This document shows, one piece after another, positions 1-10,470 of a DNA stretch of 64,000 bases. The position numbers were made by a program, and so were the translations under genes. This DNA comes from Chinchilla lanigera. Taxonomy: Eukaryota > Chordata > Mammalia > Rodentia > Chinchillidae. Location of the stretch: NCBI RefSeq assembly GCF_000276665.1, contig NW_004955404.1:28819299-28883298 (forward strand), read 5' to 3'. The notes beneath the pieces were generated by a model. That model worked only from the letters and a program-made list of their open reading frames with translations, made no database searches and was not told the origin of the DNA. Numbering within the stretch: the first letter of the stretch is position 1; each line of letters opens with the position of its first letter.

Positions 1-790
1 GGGCGCGCAGCCGCCCGCTCGGGTAGGCCGGCCCTTTGCATAATTCATGGCCTGAGAGTCCTGGAAATTAATAAAATGAATGATAACAAGAAGCTAATTA
101 AAAACTTTCGTAATTGTTGTCAAGTCAGCTTGATGGGAGACAGACACCCCTCCCGGACTGCCGGGCGGGGACGGCCGATCCGCAGGGCGCGGGCCTGGCC
201 TCCAGGACTTGCCGGTGGCTGCGGCGGGCCTGGCGGGGCCGCTCGCTGGCCCCGCAGCTCGCAGGTCTCCTCGGAGTAACTTCTGCACTTCGGGACGTGC
301 AGGTGGGCGTGCGCCGTTTCAGTCCACAGGCAGAGCGGATAGGGCCGAATCTGCAGCCAGGAGAGCACCGCTGTCCCGCCCAGCACGCACCCAGCCTGGG
401 CTCCCCGCGCCACCAAGTGCGCCGCCACCACCGCGGCGCGCCCTGTCCGCGCCCCTCCGCGCCCTGCAGCAGCCTCGCGGCCAGGGGCTTCTGGCTGCCG
501 GGGTCTCCGCTTCGCTCGGACGGCGGGCAGACAGCCACTGCCCCGGCCCCGGCCAGGACCGGGCCAAGTCCTGGAGGACCCGAGTGAGTTAACGGGAGGC
601 GCGGGCATCCCACGCGCGTGCGCAGGGCTGGCGGGGTGCAGACTGCGCGGAGCGGGGCGGATGGGGCGCGCACGGAGCGCGCGCGGAGCGCGCCGAGCCG
701 CACATGCGCGTTGAGCGCGTCGAGTGCCCCTCGGAGAGAGGCTGGTTTCCAGTCTCAAAGTTAGGAGCTGCTGGAGGTCCCCTCCCACTA
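1..790. promoter_or_regulatory. CpG island, probable promoter or first-exon region
   Basis: The sequence is strongly GC-rich with dense CpG dinucleotides, most marked at 1-30 and 130-720, and contrasts with the AT-rich desert to the right. An AT-rich interval at 40-115 interrupts it. Open frames on both strands overlap here, as expected of GC-rich DNA, and none shows a recognisable domain. A good splice-donor-like GTGAGT lies at 584-589 on the plus strand, so a plus-strand noncoding first exon ending near 583 is possible. No TATA box was seen. Such islands usually mark promoters of housekeeping or developmental genes. The transcribed strand and the gene cannot be decided from this window, and the gene may extend beyond the left edge. 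Confidence 0.75.
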
Positions 791-1589
791 AGTGCTTTTG
801 AGGACATTCTGAAAGAAAAAGTAATGGACTAAAATCTCACAGTGGTTAAGAATAGTCTTCCGCATGCCCAGGATGCCTAAGTCAACGGTCACCCTAAATG
901 CCACAAAACTTTCAAAATTGCTTTACACGTTTTAGAAAGAACTGGGAGGAGTACGATCTTGATCTTGGCTTTTGCTTTGTTACCAAGGTGCAACATTGCC
1001 AAAGCTCTACTTTGGATTTATCAGGCAAGGATTTATGTCCCGGGGCGAAAGGCTGGCTCGTTGTTAGGTTTTCGTCTCGGGGAATTTAGGGTAATCTTCA
1101 GTGTCAAAGGGAAGAAAATCTTGGGTTTGCGAGAAGCCGGCAGAGCAAAGTGAGAAGAGCTTCAGTCTCCCGCAAACCCAGGAGTGGGGCGAAAACCAGC
1201 CGGCCCGCGCCTGCGTCCGCGGGAGGTCGCCTCTCTCCGGACTCGGAAGGGAAGAGGACAGGAACAGGTGAAGGGAAACGGGAGGGGCTCGAAGAGAGCT
1301 GGAAGGAGAGCTGGTAAAAGGAGGCACGGAGGGGGAAGAGACTCGTTACACTGATGAAGGAAAACGAACTACGAGCAAAAGTTTGTTTGATAACGAACGC
1401 CTGGCCTCACCGCAGCATAATATATACAAACTTGTGTGGACTTGGATCAGAATAAAACAAAATGTTGACAATTTCCAGCCATGGAAATGCACTTACACCG
1501 GTCTCTCTCTCCCCCTCCCCTCCCCGCCAAGTGTTGACAATAAACATTTAATGAAGGCAGAGACCTGGCTGTCTCCAGACAGTGTCAGA
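791..1589. other. Flank of CpG island, no gene seen
   Basis: Mixed-composition single-copy DNA with a second GC-rich shoulder at about 1140-1330 that contains several CpGs. A pyrimidine-rich run lies near 1500-1530. No interspersed repeat and no coding frame with recognisable content was found. It may be transcribed leader or proximal regulatory DNA. Confidence 0.5.
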
Positions 1590-2290
1590 ATACTTTAAGC
1601 AGACCATTAGCGTGACTTCTTCCACTTCAAACATCGCGCGGTACACATTAACAATATATTTTTAAAATACAACATGTGAGACAAATAATAGGTGCATAAG
1701 AATACCCGAAGTGGTCTGCAGTGGCTCTGATACCCCTTATACTCACCAACAGAAACTAACTCATTGTCGATTACTCGCGCTTAAAAATGTTAAATACAGT
1801 TAATGCAATATTAATCGCCCTTTGGTGATATAAAATGCAATATTTTCAGGCAGCTATTGAGCTTTTCTAGAGGAAGAGCTGATGAAAAGAGTCACAGCTG
1901 AATAGTGGGGAGAAAAAGCCCGGTATTTATTGCTTTTGTTTGGCTTTTGGCTACAGAGACAGGAATCTTCTAATGGGGTAAGGACATTTATTTTATCTGC
2001 AATCTATTACTGCGAGAACAGGGGCGGCAGATGGGGCTGGTGCGATACTCACAGTGTAATTTAGAGCAAATCCTAATAACTAATAATGATTTATGTTAAT
2101 TTTGATCACTTGTGCGACTTTACTAAATCGCTGTGATGAAAGAAAGGAAGAGAAGCTGAACGTGGCAAGGAGCTTTGAGGCTGGCATTAGAGCTCAGATG
2201 TCCAGCGATTTGCGCAATCTTAAAATCTGTGTGATGAGTTAGAAATGGAAATGTAGGCATTTTAAAAAATAAAAGCAGGCAGAGTGCATT
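1590..2290. promoter_or_regulatory. Candidate conserved noncoding element
   Basis: Repeat-free, AT-rich single-copy DNA next to the CpG island. It is dense in short homeodomain-like cores (TAAT, ATTA), has no simple-sequence decay and no credible ORF. This texture is typical of conserved developmental enhancers. The call rests on texture and position only; conservation was not measured. Confidence 0.3.
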
Positions 2291-2456
2291 TGATACTGTG
2301 CGGAGTTGTTTCCCGGGGGCTTGCCTTTCTTCCGAAAATGTACCTAAATGAGACCCTGTCACGCCTTTGACCGGCAGACGCTCTCTGTTTTAAATAAAAT
2401 GAATATATTTCAATTGTTTTATTTGTTTGTATAAAATAAGGCGGCACGCGCGTGCG

Positions 2457-2459
<3 letters not shown>

Positions 2460-2506
<47 letters not shown>

Positions 2507-2518
2507 CGCGCGCGCGCC
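2460..2518. repeat. (GT)n tract running into (CG)n
   Basis: An uninterrupted GT/TG dinucleotide run (2460-2503) passes directly into a CG-alternating run (2504-2518). A shorter CG-alternating stretch precedes it near 2444-2456. The tract is alternating purine-pyrimidine for nearly 60 bp, which favours left-handed Z-DNA. Minus-strand frames rich in Thr-His are artefacts of this repeat. Confidence 0.95.
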
Positions 2519-5177
2519 TGTTCGCCCGCGAGCGTTTGGGACGACGGGAAACAAGCGTTCGGAGGTATGAGTTAGGGCGAGGGTCTTCTTTCCAAAGCGC
2601 AACTTGAACTTGAGGCTTGAAGTTAGTTTTAGCGCCTGTGAGCAGAATGTCAGGCACCACTGCCACGCCTTATGCAAAACTTTTATCAGGGTCCTCACCT
2701 TCCACTTGGTATTTTGCCTGTTCTCTAGCTCTGTCTATCCTCTCCTCCAAGGCATTCCATGGCTTTAGATTTAAAAGTGTCTCTTCTCTCCCCACTCCCT
2801 TCGTAAAGTGGCACCGGTTCAAAACCCTAGGTGCTGCCAGCTGGACCTACTTCTGCACAGGAATAGGATGATTTTTCCGATTTTAGGTTGCCACTCGGAG
2901 CTCTGTGGAGGGTCGGAGCGGTTTTGAACGAGAGGGTGCGCCTTGCTCCTGGCAATTTACTTTTCCAGTTACCTTTTGCTCGTTTTAACGCCTCGGGGCT
3001 ATAGTTTGAAAGTAAAACAGCATCAAAGCGCCTCCTTATTAGCTCTGTATTTGAAAAATCCGAAGATGAAACTACCTAAAAGGTTTAAAAGGGCGGAACA
3101 GCATTTATTTGGCAAGCAAACAGCCAGAGTACAGTTCAAAAGGGGTACAGTGGCTGATCAGCAGGAGGCTGGAGGAGGAAGAACGTGGGCAAAGTGAATT
3201 TCAAGGTTCAGTTGCCTGGTTAAAGTGAATTAAATAAGCTTCAAGTGCGATGTATGCTTTGATTTTTGGATATCATATCATCCCCCATATCTATCTATCT
3301 ACATATAAACATACATTCTCGAGGCTTTCCCTATTTCTCACATTAGTTGTCAAGACTTTTTTGTTTGTTAATAAACTTTCAGATTTTGCAGAGTAAGCCT
3401 GGCTACATCTCCAGAGATTTGATCTGCACATGTATTTAAAACATGATCATATCTATTACAGCTACATTTCATTATTTTTTTCTTCTTTTAAGGATATGGA
3501 TGTAAAACATATTTGATTTCTTCTACCAGGGAGAAAAAATCAAGCTGCATGATTCAGAACAGTGTCTTTGTTAAACATTATGCTATGTTTCATTTTTGCT
3601 TTTGAGTCACCTTTACCATAACTGTATTGTTAATGCACTGTTAGTATTCTCAGTCCAAAGAAGACTTTAAGCAAAATAAATCTTTAAACAAAATAAATCC
3701 GGGCAGCTGACATTGCCTGTTTACTGATAATACTCAAGAGCTGGTGTGTGTTTGTGTGCTGGGAAGCTGTGCCTCCATGTGCGTATCCGTACACAAACAG
3801 AGGCAAGCGCATTTTTTTTCCCTTGTTGTCGAATGCAGCCGAGTCTTGTTTCTAAACTTTATTCAATTTTGTCTCAGTGTTTCAGCACCAGAAGCAACTC
3901 CCTTAAAATGGAAGAATGGTGCATTATTGAAACTCTCTATCAAACAGCTCTGAGGTGCAGCCTTTCTGCGAAGGCTGGCTCCGGATAAGGTCTGACTGAC
4001 TGCACATAAGCCCCTAATATGTTAATGGCCGTAGGGGATGCCTAAGGTACTATCTCAAGCTGCTTCGCACACCATATGTCAGGCCGTTAGCCACATGGAT
4101 CTATTAATCAAAAGGAGCTGGAGAGGGAGAAGGTCTTGGAAAGGGTGGGGGAGAATGAGAGAGGTGGGGGAGGGGAGAGGCAAAGACCATTTTAAATTCC
4201 TAACCTCATTTCTTTTATTTTTAAAAAATGAGTAAAAGTATATACGACTACATCAGTATGAATATTCTTTCTGGCAAGTTAAATACTTTATACATGTCTA
4301 TCAAATAATTAGCATAGTGTCTGGCCCTATTAAGTAGAAAATTTTACCTGGAGGGTCCTGTTTAGCATTCCATTATTACAAAACTTTTAAGGCAGGACTC
4401 TCTTTGTACAAAAAAGTTGTTTTTGTTATGTATGTTGTTTTCTAGATGAGCTTTATTAAGAAGTGCTGGGTGGGAAATAGTGAGAATGTATATTTAGGGG
4501 AGGTAAGGGGGCATGGAGGGAGAGGTGCCTAGGGAATTTCTAATGAATATAAATTTACTAATATATGTCTGTATGGACAGTAGAATTTTCACTACCTTTA
4601 GTTCTTCTGATAGTAAATGTAGCACATTTACATTTGTGTCCTCCTCTAAGCTGGCCTTACAAAAACTAATAAATGAAAAAAAAAAACCTGCCTTCTTTCT
4701 TATTTCTGCCTTGTTTAGAAATATTCTTACCTTCTAATGTTCAAAGTATTTTTGAGGGGCTAGATGTCTAGTTTAGAGAGTTTGCTGGACCTTAGAATAA
4801 TTATGTACCCAGCATGGAGAAGTTATAAATGAGTAAATGTGCTAAGTCTGTAAGAAATGTGTTTAAATTATGTTTTGAAATGCTGAATATATTTGTCATG
4901 TGCATAAAGCCTGTCATTCCTAGGTAAAGCAAATGAAAACCCTCATTTTAAGAGACTAGAAACTGTATCAGAAACAGCACTGAACGGAAAACATTTAGGT
5001 AATTAGATTTAAAAATGGCATCTTGATATGTACAATGCTACTTGAGAGTGAAGAAAATATAAATTCAAAAAGTAATTTAGACATATTTACTTATTGTTTG
5101 AATTGACAGTCAATAATGATAGACCACCTAAAAACAATTTCTGGATTGTAAATTTTAAATTTTAAAATCTATAATTA
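2519..5177. other. Single-copy intergenic DNA, no gene seen
   Basis: Moderately GC-rich up to about 2900, then AT-rich. There is no recognisable SINE or LINE. A purine-rich stretch lies at about 4120-4185 and short A or T runs occur throughout. ORFs of 65-84 codons have no recognisable content. Confidence 0.5.
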
Positions 5178-5273
5178 GGGCCAGCAATATAGCTTAGTGG
5201 TGGTGCACTTGCCTACCATATGTGAGGACCTGGGGTCAGTCCGTAGCACCACCAAAAGTAAAAAATAAAAAAA
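5178..5273 (+). repeat. ID-family SINE
   Basis: Matches the tRNA-Ala-derived ID pattern: a GGGCCAGC-like start, an 'AGCTTAGTGGTGGTGCACTTGCC' type A-box region shortened here to its pattern, a B-box-like GGTCAGTCC segment near 5233-5242, and an A-rich tail at 5253-5273. It is diverged, with no clear target-site duplication. Confidence 0.85.
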
Positions 5274-5879
5274 GTATATTTAATAATAGAATTTAGGAAG
5301 AAATATCATTGAAAGTGTTTTTAAATATTGTCATGATTAGTAGACTTATACTGCACAGGTTAATTTATAAAATAATGGAGTGACTGAGTGTATTGACCTT
5401 AGAGATATATATGCAAATGATTGACTGCTTGTACATATTTAAGAGCACAGATTGTTAACCTATACCACAAGTCCTCTGTCATTAATGTACCCTCACAGTA
5501 GTCTATTATACTGGGCCTGTAAAGGACAGAGACAGCAGAATGTTCTTATTTATGATATAAAAACACTTTAAAGATACCTATGAAACAGTGCTCAAAGATA
5601 AGAAACAAAAATTACATAGTGAGAGCTACTACAATTTTTATAATATAAAAGTGGGATACTTCGTACTGTATGTTGAATTGGAAGTATTTTAAAAATTTCC
5701 ATAAAGGCACCTATTTTTGTATAGAAGTGACTTCTCAGTTACAGAGAAAGGTTAGCATTGGTAGGTGCCTTTAATTAAAAATCACCACTACTTTGCATTA
5801 TTTGGTTTGGCTGGAAAATCATCTATGACTCAATAGAAAAGGGCATTTAAAAACAGAGAATTGCACTGTATTGTAGAGA
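5274..5879. other. AT-rich intergenic DNA
   Basis: No repeat or coding sequence recognised. An octamer ATGCAAAT (5411-5418) overlaps a PBX/MEIS-like TGATTGAC (5418-5425). This is a possible composite transcription-factor site seen by pattern only. Confidence 0.4.
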
Positions 5880-6530
5880 ACTGAAATCAGTCTGTAAATG
5901 CGAAGGATTCCGAAGCACTATATTTCATCCAGGAGATGATGAATACATAAAGAAAGGATCATCCAGAATTTCAAGAGTAGCTGGACAGGGAGAAACACTT
6001 ATTATCTTTGAATTTTGGTACATGCCACTAGCCTTCATTTCTTTCCCTGTAGTTAAAAGGTAACCCATATATCTGTCGCTTTGGGTTCCCAAAGACTCGT
6101 AACTTAATTCCTTCAGGCTATTCATCAGCACAGTAATTAAACTAGCAAATGGATGTAAATAAAGTGAAATTGGTTTCATGACAGATGAGGCAAAGAGGCC
6201 TCTGACATGAAACAAGGCAGGACAATAATGATTTCAGCAGCATCAAGCCATGGAAGCAACCTCAGCTGGATTTATTAGGTGCTGCAAGTGATTTGCTCGA
6301 AGCGGGCAAGACAAGAGCACTGCTTAATTTGACAGGAATTTTGCATCCTAAAGAGCATATTGAAATATAAATCCAGGAACAAGTTCAGGCACACTGTAAA
6401 CAGACATTGTTATACTGAGGATACTGTTCAGGATTTTACAAAGAAAGAGCACTTCCCTAACAGAAGGACTTCATTTGCACAACTTATTATTTGACTTGCA
6501 AAGGTGGAGGGGAAAATAATCCTAAAATAT
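5880..6530. promoter_or_regulatory. Candidate conserved noncoding element
   Basis: About 650 bp of repeat-free single-copy DNA of intermediate composition, with many short homeobox-type cores, ATTTGCAC and TTTGCAT motifs, and little low-complexity sequence. A 96-codon minus-strand ORF (5925-6215) has no recognisable domain and is judged incidental. The texture is that of strongly constrained developmental enhancers, but this is inference. Confidence 0.35.
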
Positions 6531-7289
6531 TTCTTTATGCTCATTGAATGCTAGTGCTCCTTTAAAGCTAGAAATTAAATTTCCAAGTTTGCTTACCAGG
6601 AATAACACCTAAAATAATAGATTACTTAAAACTCAGATAATGAAAGCATTTGTCCAAAACTGTGGGAAGAGAATATGATAAACTAGGATCAAAGCCTGGA
6701 TGAGTCACATGTTATGGAGTGGAATCATTATTATATTTAAATAAAATCCAGGATAAAGATCTGGTATCAGTTTATTGCCTCTAGTGGTTTGTGCCTGGGT
6801 GCTCAGAAAGCAAATTTCTAGCTACAAAGAGAAATTGTTTCAACTCCTTGATCAGATAAAACCTTAAACATAAAATATAGATTTGTTCTTGCAAAACAAG
6901 CAGTTCCATAAAGTAGAGGGAAATCAAACCATGCTGAAAATCATGACATAGAGAAGGTCAAAGTGGAAAGAATGGATTCTTCCTGGCTCACCAGGACTTA
7001 AGTGGAAATTGAGTCACTTTCCCTCTACAACATGTAAGTCACACGTAGAATAACAGACAGATTTTCACACTAGGAGCAGATTAGTTCCTTTCTTCATGGA
7101 AATACTAGAAATGAACTGCTTTCTGTTTAAGTGTAATCTCAACTACTTCATCCTCCTTTCAGGAGGAATAAGGTTAAGTAGCTCCTCCAAAGACTCCATG
7201 AATGGTGCCTTCCCTTCCCACAAGATTTGAGCAACGTGGGTTCAGCTGTTGACCCCGGAGAGGTGAAATCTAAATACTCTTGAAATTGT
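6531..7289. other. Intergenic DNA, nothing recognised
   Basis: AT-rich single-copy sequence with no repeat family, RNA gene or coding frame that I could identify. Confidence 0.5.
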
Positions 7290-8080
7290 TCATGCAATTT
7301 AATTATTTAGCAGTGGATTTTGATCCACGAGTGGGATATTAACAGTGGCAAAAAGTCCTCAAATCTTTCAGATAGGGTGATAATGGTGTGCGGCGGAGTG
7401 GGGGTGGGGGACAGGTTATCAAAATTTAATGAAAGTAAGATCTTAAAAAGAAAAGAGAAACACTCAATGCAATATCCCTCCGTGGGTAGCTTTCAGGCCG
7501 TGAAGGAATTTATTATGAACTCAATTGACTTTCTCCCTGAGCCTGTCCTTTTATTTTTTTTAACAGAAAAATATGACTAATTATTTTAAAGTTCTTTTCC
7601 AATCACAAGGCACAGGCAAGTCCTTTAATTATAATACAGTATGAGTAGAGGAAGCATATGGAGGAGAATGTCAAGAAGAGGGTGCCAGGGGCAGATCCTC
7701 AGAAATCTGTATTCATTTCTGGCTCTTATTTGTTCAGTAATCTCTACCATCATAACTAAATCTTGAAGCACTGATGTAGTTCGAGTTGTTGTTGACTTAA
7801 CGTCAAAATTCAATCACTGGGGGTTTTGCATCAGCCGGGCTACTTATTTGTCTAATAAATCCGTCATTTTGTAAGAAAAATATTTGAGCAGCCGTACTTG
7901 ACCTCTTGGTATCCACAAGTCACATTTATTTCTCCCAGTTTACAAATGCAAAATCGAGATGATCATCTAATGCCTGGAGGAGCTGTGCTGATTTCTGATT
8001 GGATTTTAGATGGAAATGTCTATTTTAAATACCTTGTGATTAAATTGTACATATAATAGAATCTATGCATTTTAAGCTGA
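7290..8080. promoter_or_regulatory. Candidate conserved noncoding element(s)
   Basis: Two repeat-free patches (about 7290-7560 and 7860-8080) contain AATTAATTATTT-like homeodomain clusters and little sequence decay. A short G-rich tract (7390-7412) lies inside the first. No gene signal. Inference from texture and proximity to the CpG islands. Confidence 0.28.
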
Positions 8081-8679
8081 TTCCTGCTCGGAAACTTAAC
8101 AACGTGGACTGCTAGTCACACATACCGATGTCAAAAGAAAAAAGGCATCCCCCAAGAAACCAAATCCAACTTTCCCCAACAAATAATAAAATTGAGCCTC
8201 AATCGGAAGACTTCATGAAAACTAGTGTTTTCACTTTTTATTTCCGTTAAACTTTTTGGTGGGTCCTTGGTACCCTTGAAAATGTTCTAATTCACGGAGG
8301 GTAGGACACCTTCCCCCAACCCCCTGAACTCACACAGTACTCATGGCGGGCATGGCCAGTCTCAGAGACATGTCTTGCGAGTATTATTACTTAAAGAAAA
8401 TCATGTTGTTATTGACTAAATTTAGTTCTTCAGTCTAGCAACATACTTAGAAATTGCTTGAAAATACTCAGTTACTCTTTTCCTATCCTTTCTCTTTGGA
8501 GAGGCTTTTTTTTTTTTTAAAGGTCAAAGACCTTTTCACAACTTAGTTATCTTTCTGAAATCTTTGGTAAAAGGCACAACAGCCCACTAGAGAGTTCGTT
8601 TTGGGGAGAATGAGACACTACCCCATCTGTTGGCGCAAAGAGCTTGAATACCAAAAAAACATGTTCCACATCAGACCCG
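8081..8679. other. Intergenic DNA, nothing recognised
   Basis: Single-copy AT-rich DNA becoming more GC-rich to the right. It contains a poly-T run (8508-8518) but no recognised element. Confidence 0.5.
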
Positions 8680-9530
8680 AGAACCGATTTTGCCAGTTGA
8701 TGGTGACACCTGGCGAGCTGGGGCCTCGGAAACTTGGGGCGAGCAAACGGGTGCTGCGCTGATCTTTGGGGTGTGTGTTAGAGTCCAGTCCCGCACGCGG
8801 GTCAGTGTGGGGTGCGGTGTAGAGGAGCGCGCTTAGGCGAAGAGGGGAACTGGGTCTGAGAAACTCCCTTTGCTTTCCTACTCGGGCCGTATGTGCGTGC
8901 GTGCGCGCGCGTGTGCGTTGTGTACTAGTCAATAACTAGGGGAGGTGTACAGAGTGTTGCTTTAGCTTGTTTGTATCTGAAATCATCGCGATGGTTCGAC
9001 CCCATACAGGCAACAGATTTTAGGTCATAGGTGGTCAATGAAAGGGGAGGATCCCTGACGCCCCTACGCCAACTTTGCACCAAGTTTCCAGCGCTTAGCA
9101 TCCCCACTTCGCCTCTGGCTGAATTTGGACGTCACACCTCCCTGCCCCACCTCAGACCTAGCACTGCTGCTCGATTACTTATGGGAAGCTCCGAGGTCTC
9201 AGGGTTTCGTGAGGAAGGCACTGGGAGCGCCATCCCTGCGCAGGGCTCCGGCGCCGCTTCTTTAGCAGCAGGGCTGCGTGGCGTCAGGGAAGGTGTTGCT
9301 CCCGGGGCGGGCAACGCTGGCTTACTAAGCGGTCAGCGTGGGGAGTGGCGGGGGAGGTAGGTTCCTGCAAAAGGGAACTTGGCTCAGAGAAGGTGTTTCA
9401 GGTACGACCCTGCACTGCTCTATTCCCCCTAAGACCTAGAGGGGTCGCTAGTGAGCAACAAACCGCGCAAGCGGAGGTGCCCGGAGCGCTCGGAGGACTT
9501 CACCTTTAACTTTGAGTGCGCGCCCGGAAG
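8680..9530. promoter_or_regulatory. Second CpG-rich block, possible alternative promoter
   Basis: CpG dinucleotides are frequent from about 8680 to 9530 (for example 8690-8920, 9180-9340 and 9460-9540), again standing out from the AT-rich surroundings. It is weaker than the island at the left edge. A donor-like GGAGGTAGGT occurs at 9352-9361 on the plus strand. Short open frames on both strands have no recognisable domains. It could be an alternative or bidirectional promoter, or an exon of a noncoding RNA. Confidence 0.5.
8890..8922. repeat. Short GTGC/CG-alternating tract
   Basis: Alternating purine-pyrimidine run of GTGC and CGCG units inside the second CpG-rich block. It is Z-DNA-prone and similar in character to the tract at 2460. 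Confidence 0.8.
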
Positions 9531-10396
9531 CTTAGTAGGCGCTTGTTAATAGCCAAAGCTACCGGGAAGCTACTGAGATCTACCTATAATACTCATTTCT
9601 GAGGCTTTCTCATAAACATGTCACTTGCAATTCTAAACTGGCCCTCTTGAATCTGATTACTTCATTCTCCCTTCCTGGGACCTTAAGGCATTTAATACAT
9701 TCAGAGAAAGATACTAAAGGGGGTAGTGGTTCAACTCTAGGCCCACTGTTCTGTTTGAGAAAACAATCAGCATGACCATCCGTCCCAGCTCCAAGGCTTG
9801 TGGCAAAAGAAAGGATCAGATTATATTTCTAGATTATGCCATGAGTCTGACGGGACGTACAGTTAAAAACCAGGAGGTGAGGGAATAATTATTTAGCATG
9901 TGACAAAATCGGTCAGACTTGCTCATATTTGCTTCTGCTGAAAAACCATACGGATGAGCCTTTCAGAATCATTAACCCATCTTGCCCTCTTTATCTCAGG
10001 TTTTCCCGTAGTTATAAACAGGAACGGGGTAGAGGAGTTAGTTTTCATTTCCTGGCTCTCTGTCCACTCTACCTTCAGATGTGAAGAGTTCAGATGGAAC
10101 TTTCATTGACTTTGGCTGGTGCGGCAGGCAGAGAAGCATCTGGGAATACCCAGTCTCCCCAGGATTTGTTGCCTGGGGTCTCAGGTTGACTTCCCAGATT
10201 CTCCTCCCACCTCTGGTACTGGGGAAGGAAGACGGTATTTCACTGATGTCTTTTCGTTTTCTCAAGTCAGTGGCTCCATCAGAACAATATACAGAAACTA
10301 CTGAGTGTAGATGTACAGATACATTAGGTGTCCTTTCTTGGCGAAACCCTTTTTAAATAATCAAGATTTTTACTGATAGAGTTTCAGTTTTGCTGA
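9531..10396. other. Intergenic DNA, nothing recognised
   Basis: Single-copy DNA of falling GC content. ORFs of 60-91 codons near 10040-10356 on both strands overlap one another and show no recognisable content. Confidence 0.45.
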
Positions 10397-10470
10397 GTGC
10401 CAGGGGTAGAACTCAGGACCTTGCATGACAAAGCACAGGCCCTACCAGTGAGCCTCCTTCTCACCCGCCA
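10397..10470 (-). repeat. Diverged ID-family SINE
   Basis: Reverse-complement ID pattern: 'CAGGGGTAGAACTCAGGACC', then a region matching the internal promoter boxes (CCCTACCAGTGAGCC), ending in CTCACCC. Several substitutions and no clear tail or target-site duplication point to an old copy. Confidence 0.65.

Noticed and set aside
114..788. Overlapping ORFs of 157 to 222 codons on both strands in the CpG island
   Set aside because: GC-rich DNA lacks stop codons. The translations are Ala/Arg/Pro/Gly-rich on both strands with no domain, and no frame is favoured.
2262..2698. Minus-strand frames of 102 and 134 codons with Thr-His runs
   Set aside because: They read through the GT/CA microsatellite at 2460-2503 and have no recognisable flanking protein sequence.
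5178..5252. tRNA-like sequence as a possible tRNA gene
   Set aside because: All tRNA-like stretches in the window (here and at 10397, 27478, 39221, 47114, 47623, 59476, 62540) are ID SINEs with A-rich tails, not tRNA genes.
5925..6215. 96-codon minus-strand ORF
   Set aside because: No domain or family resemblance; it lies in a block that looks noncoding and regulatory.
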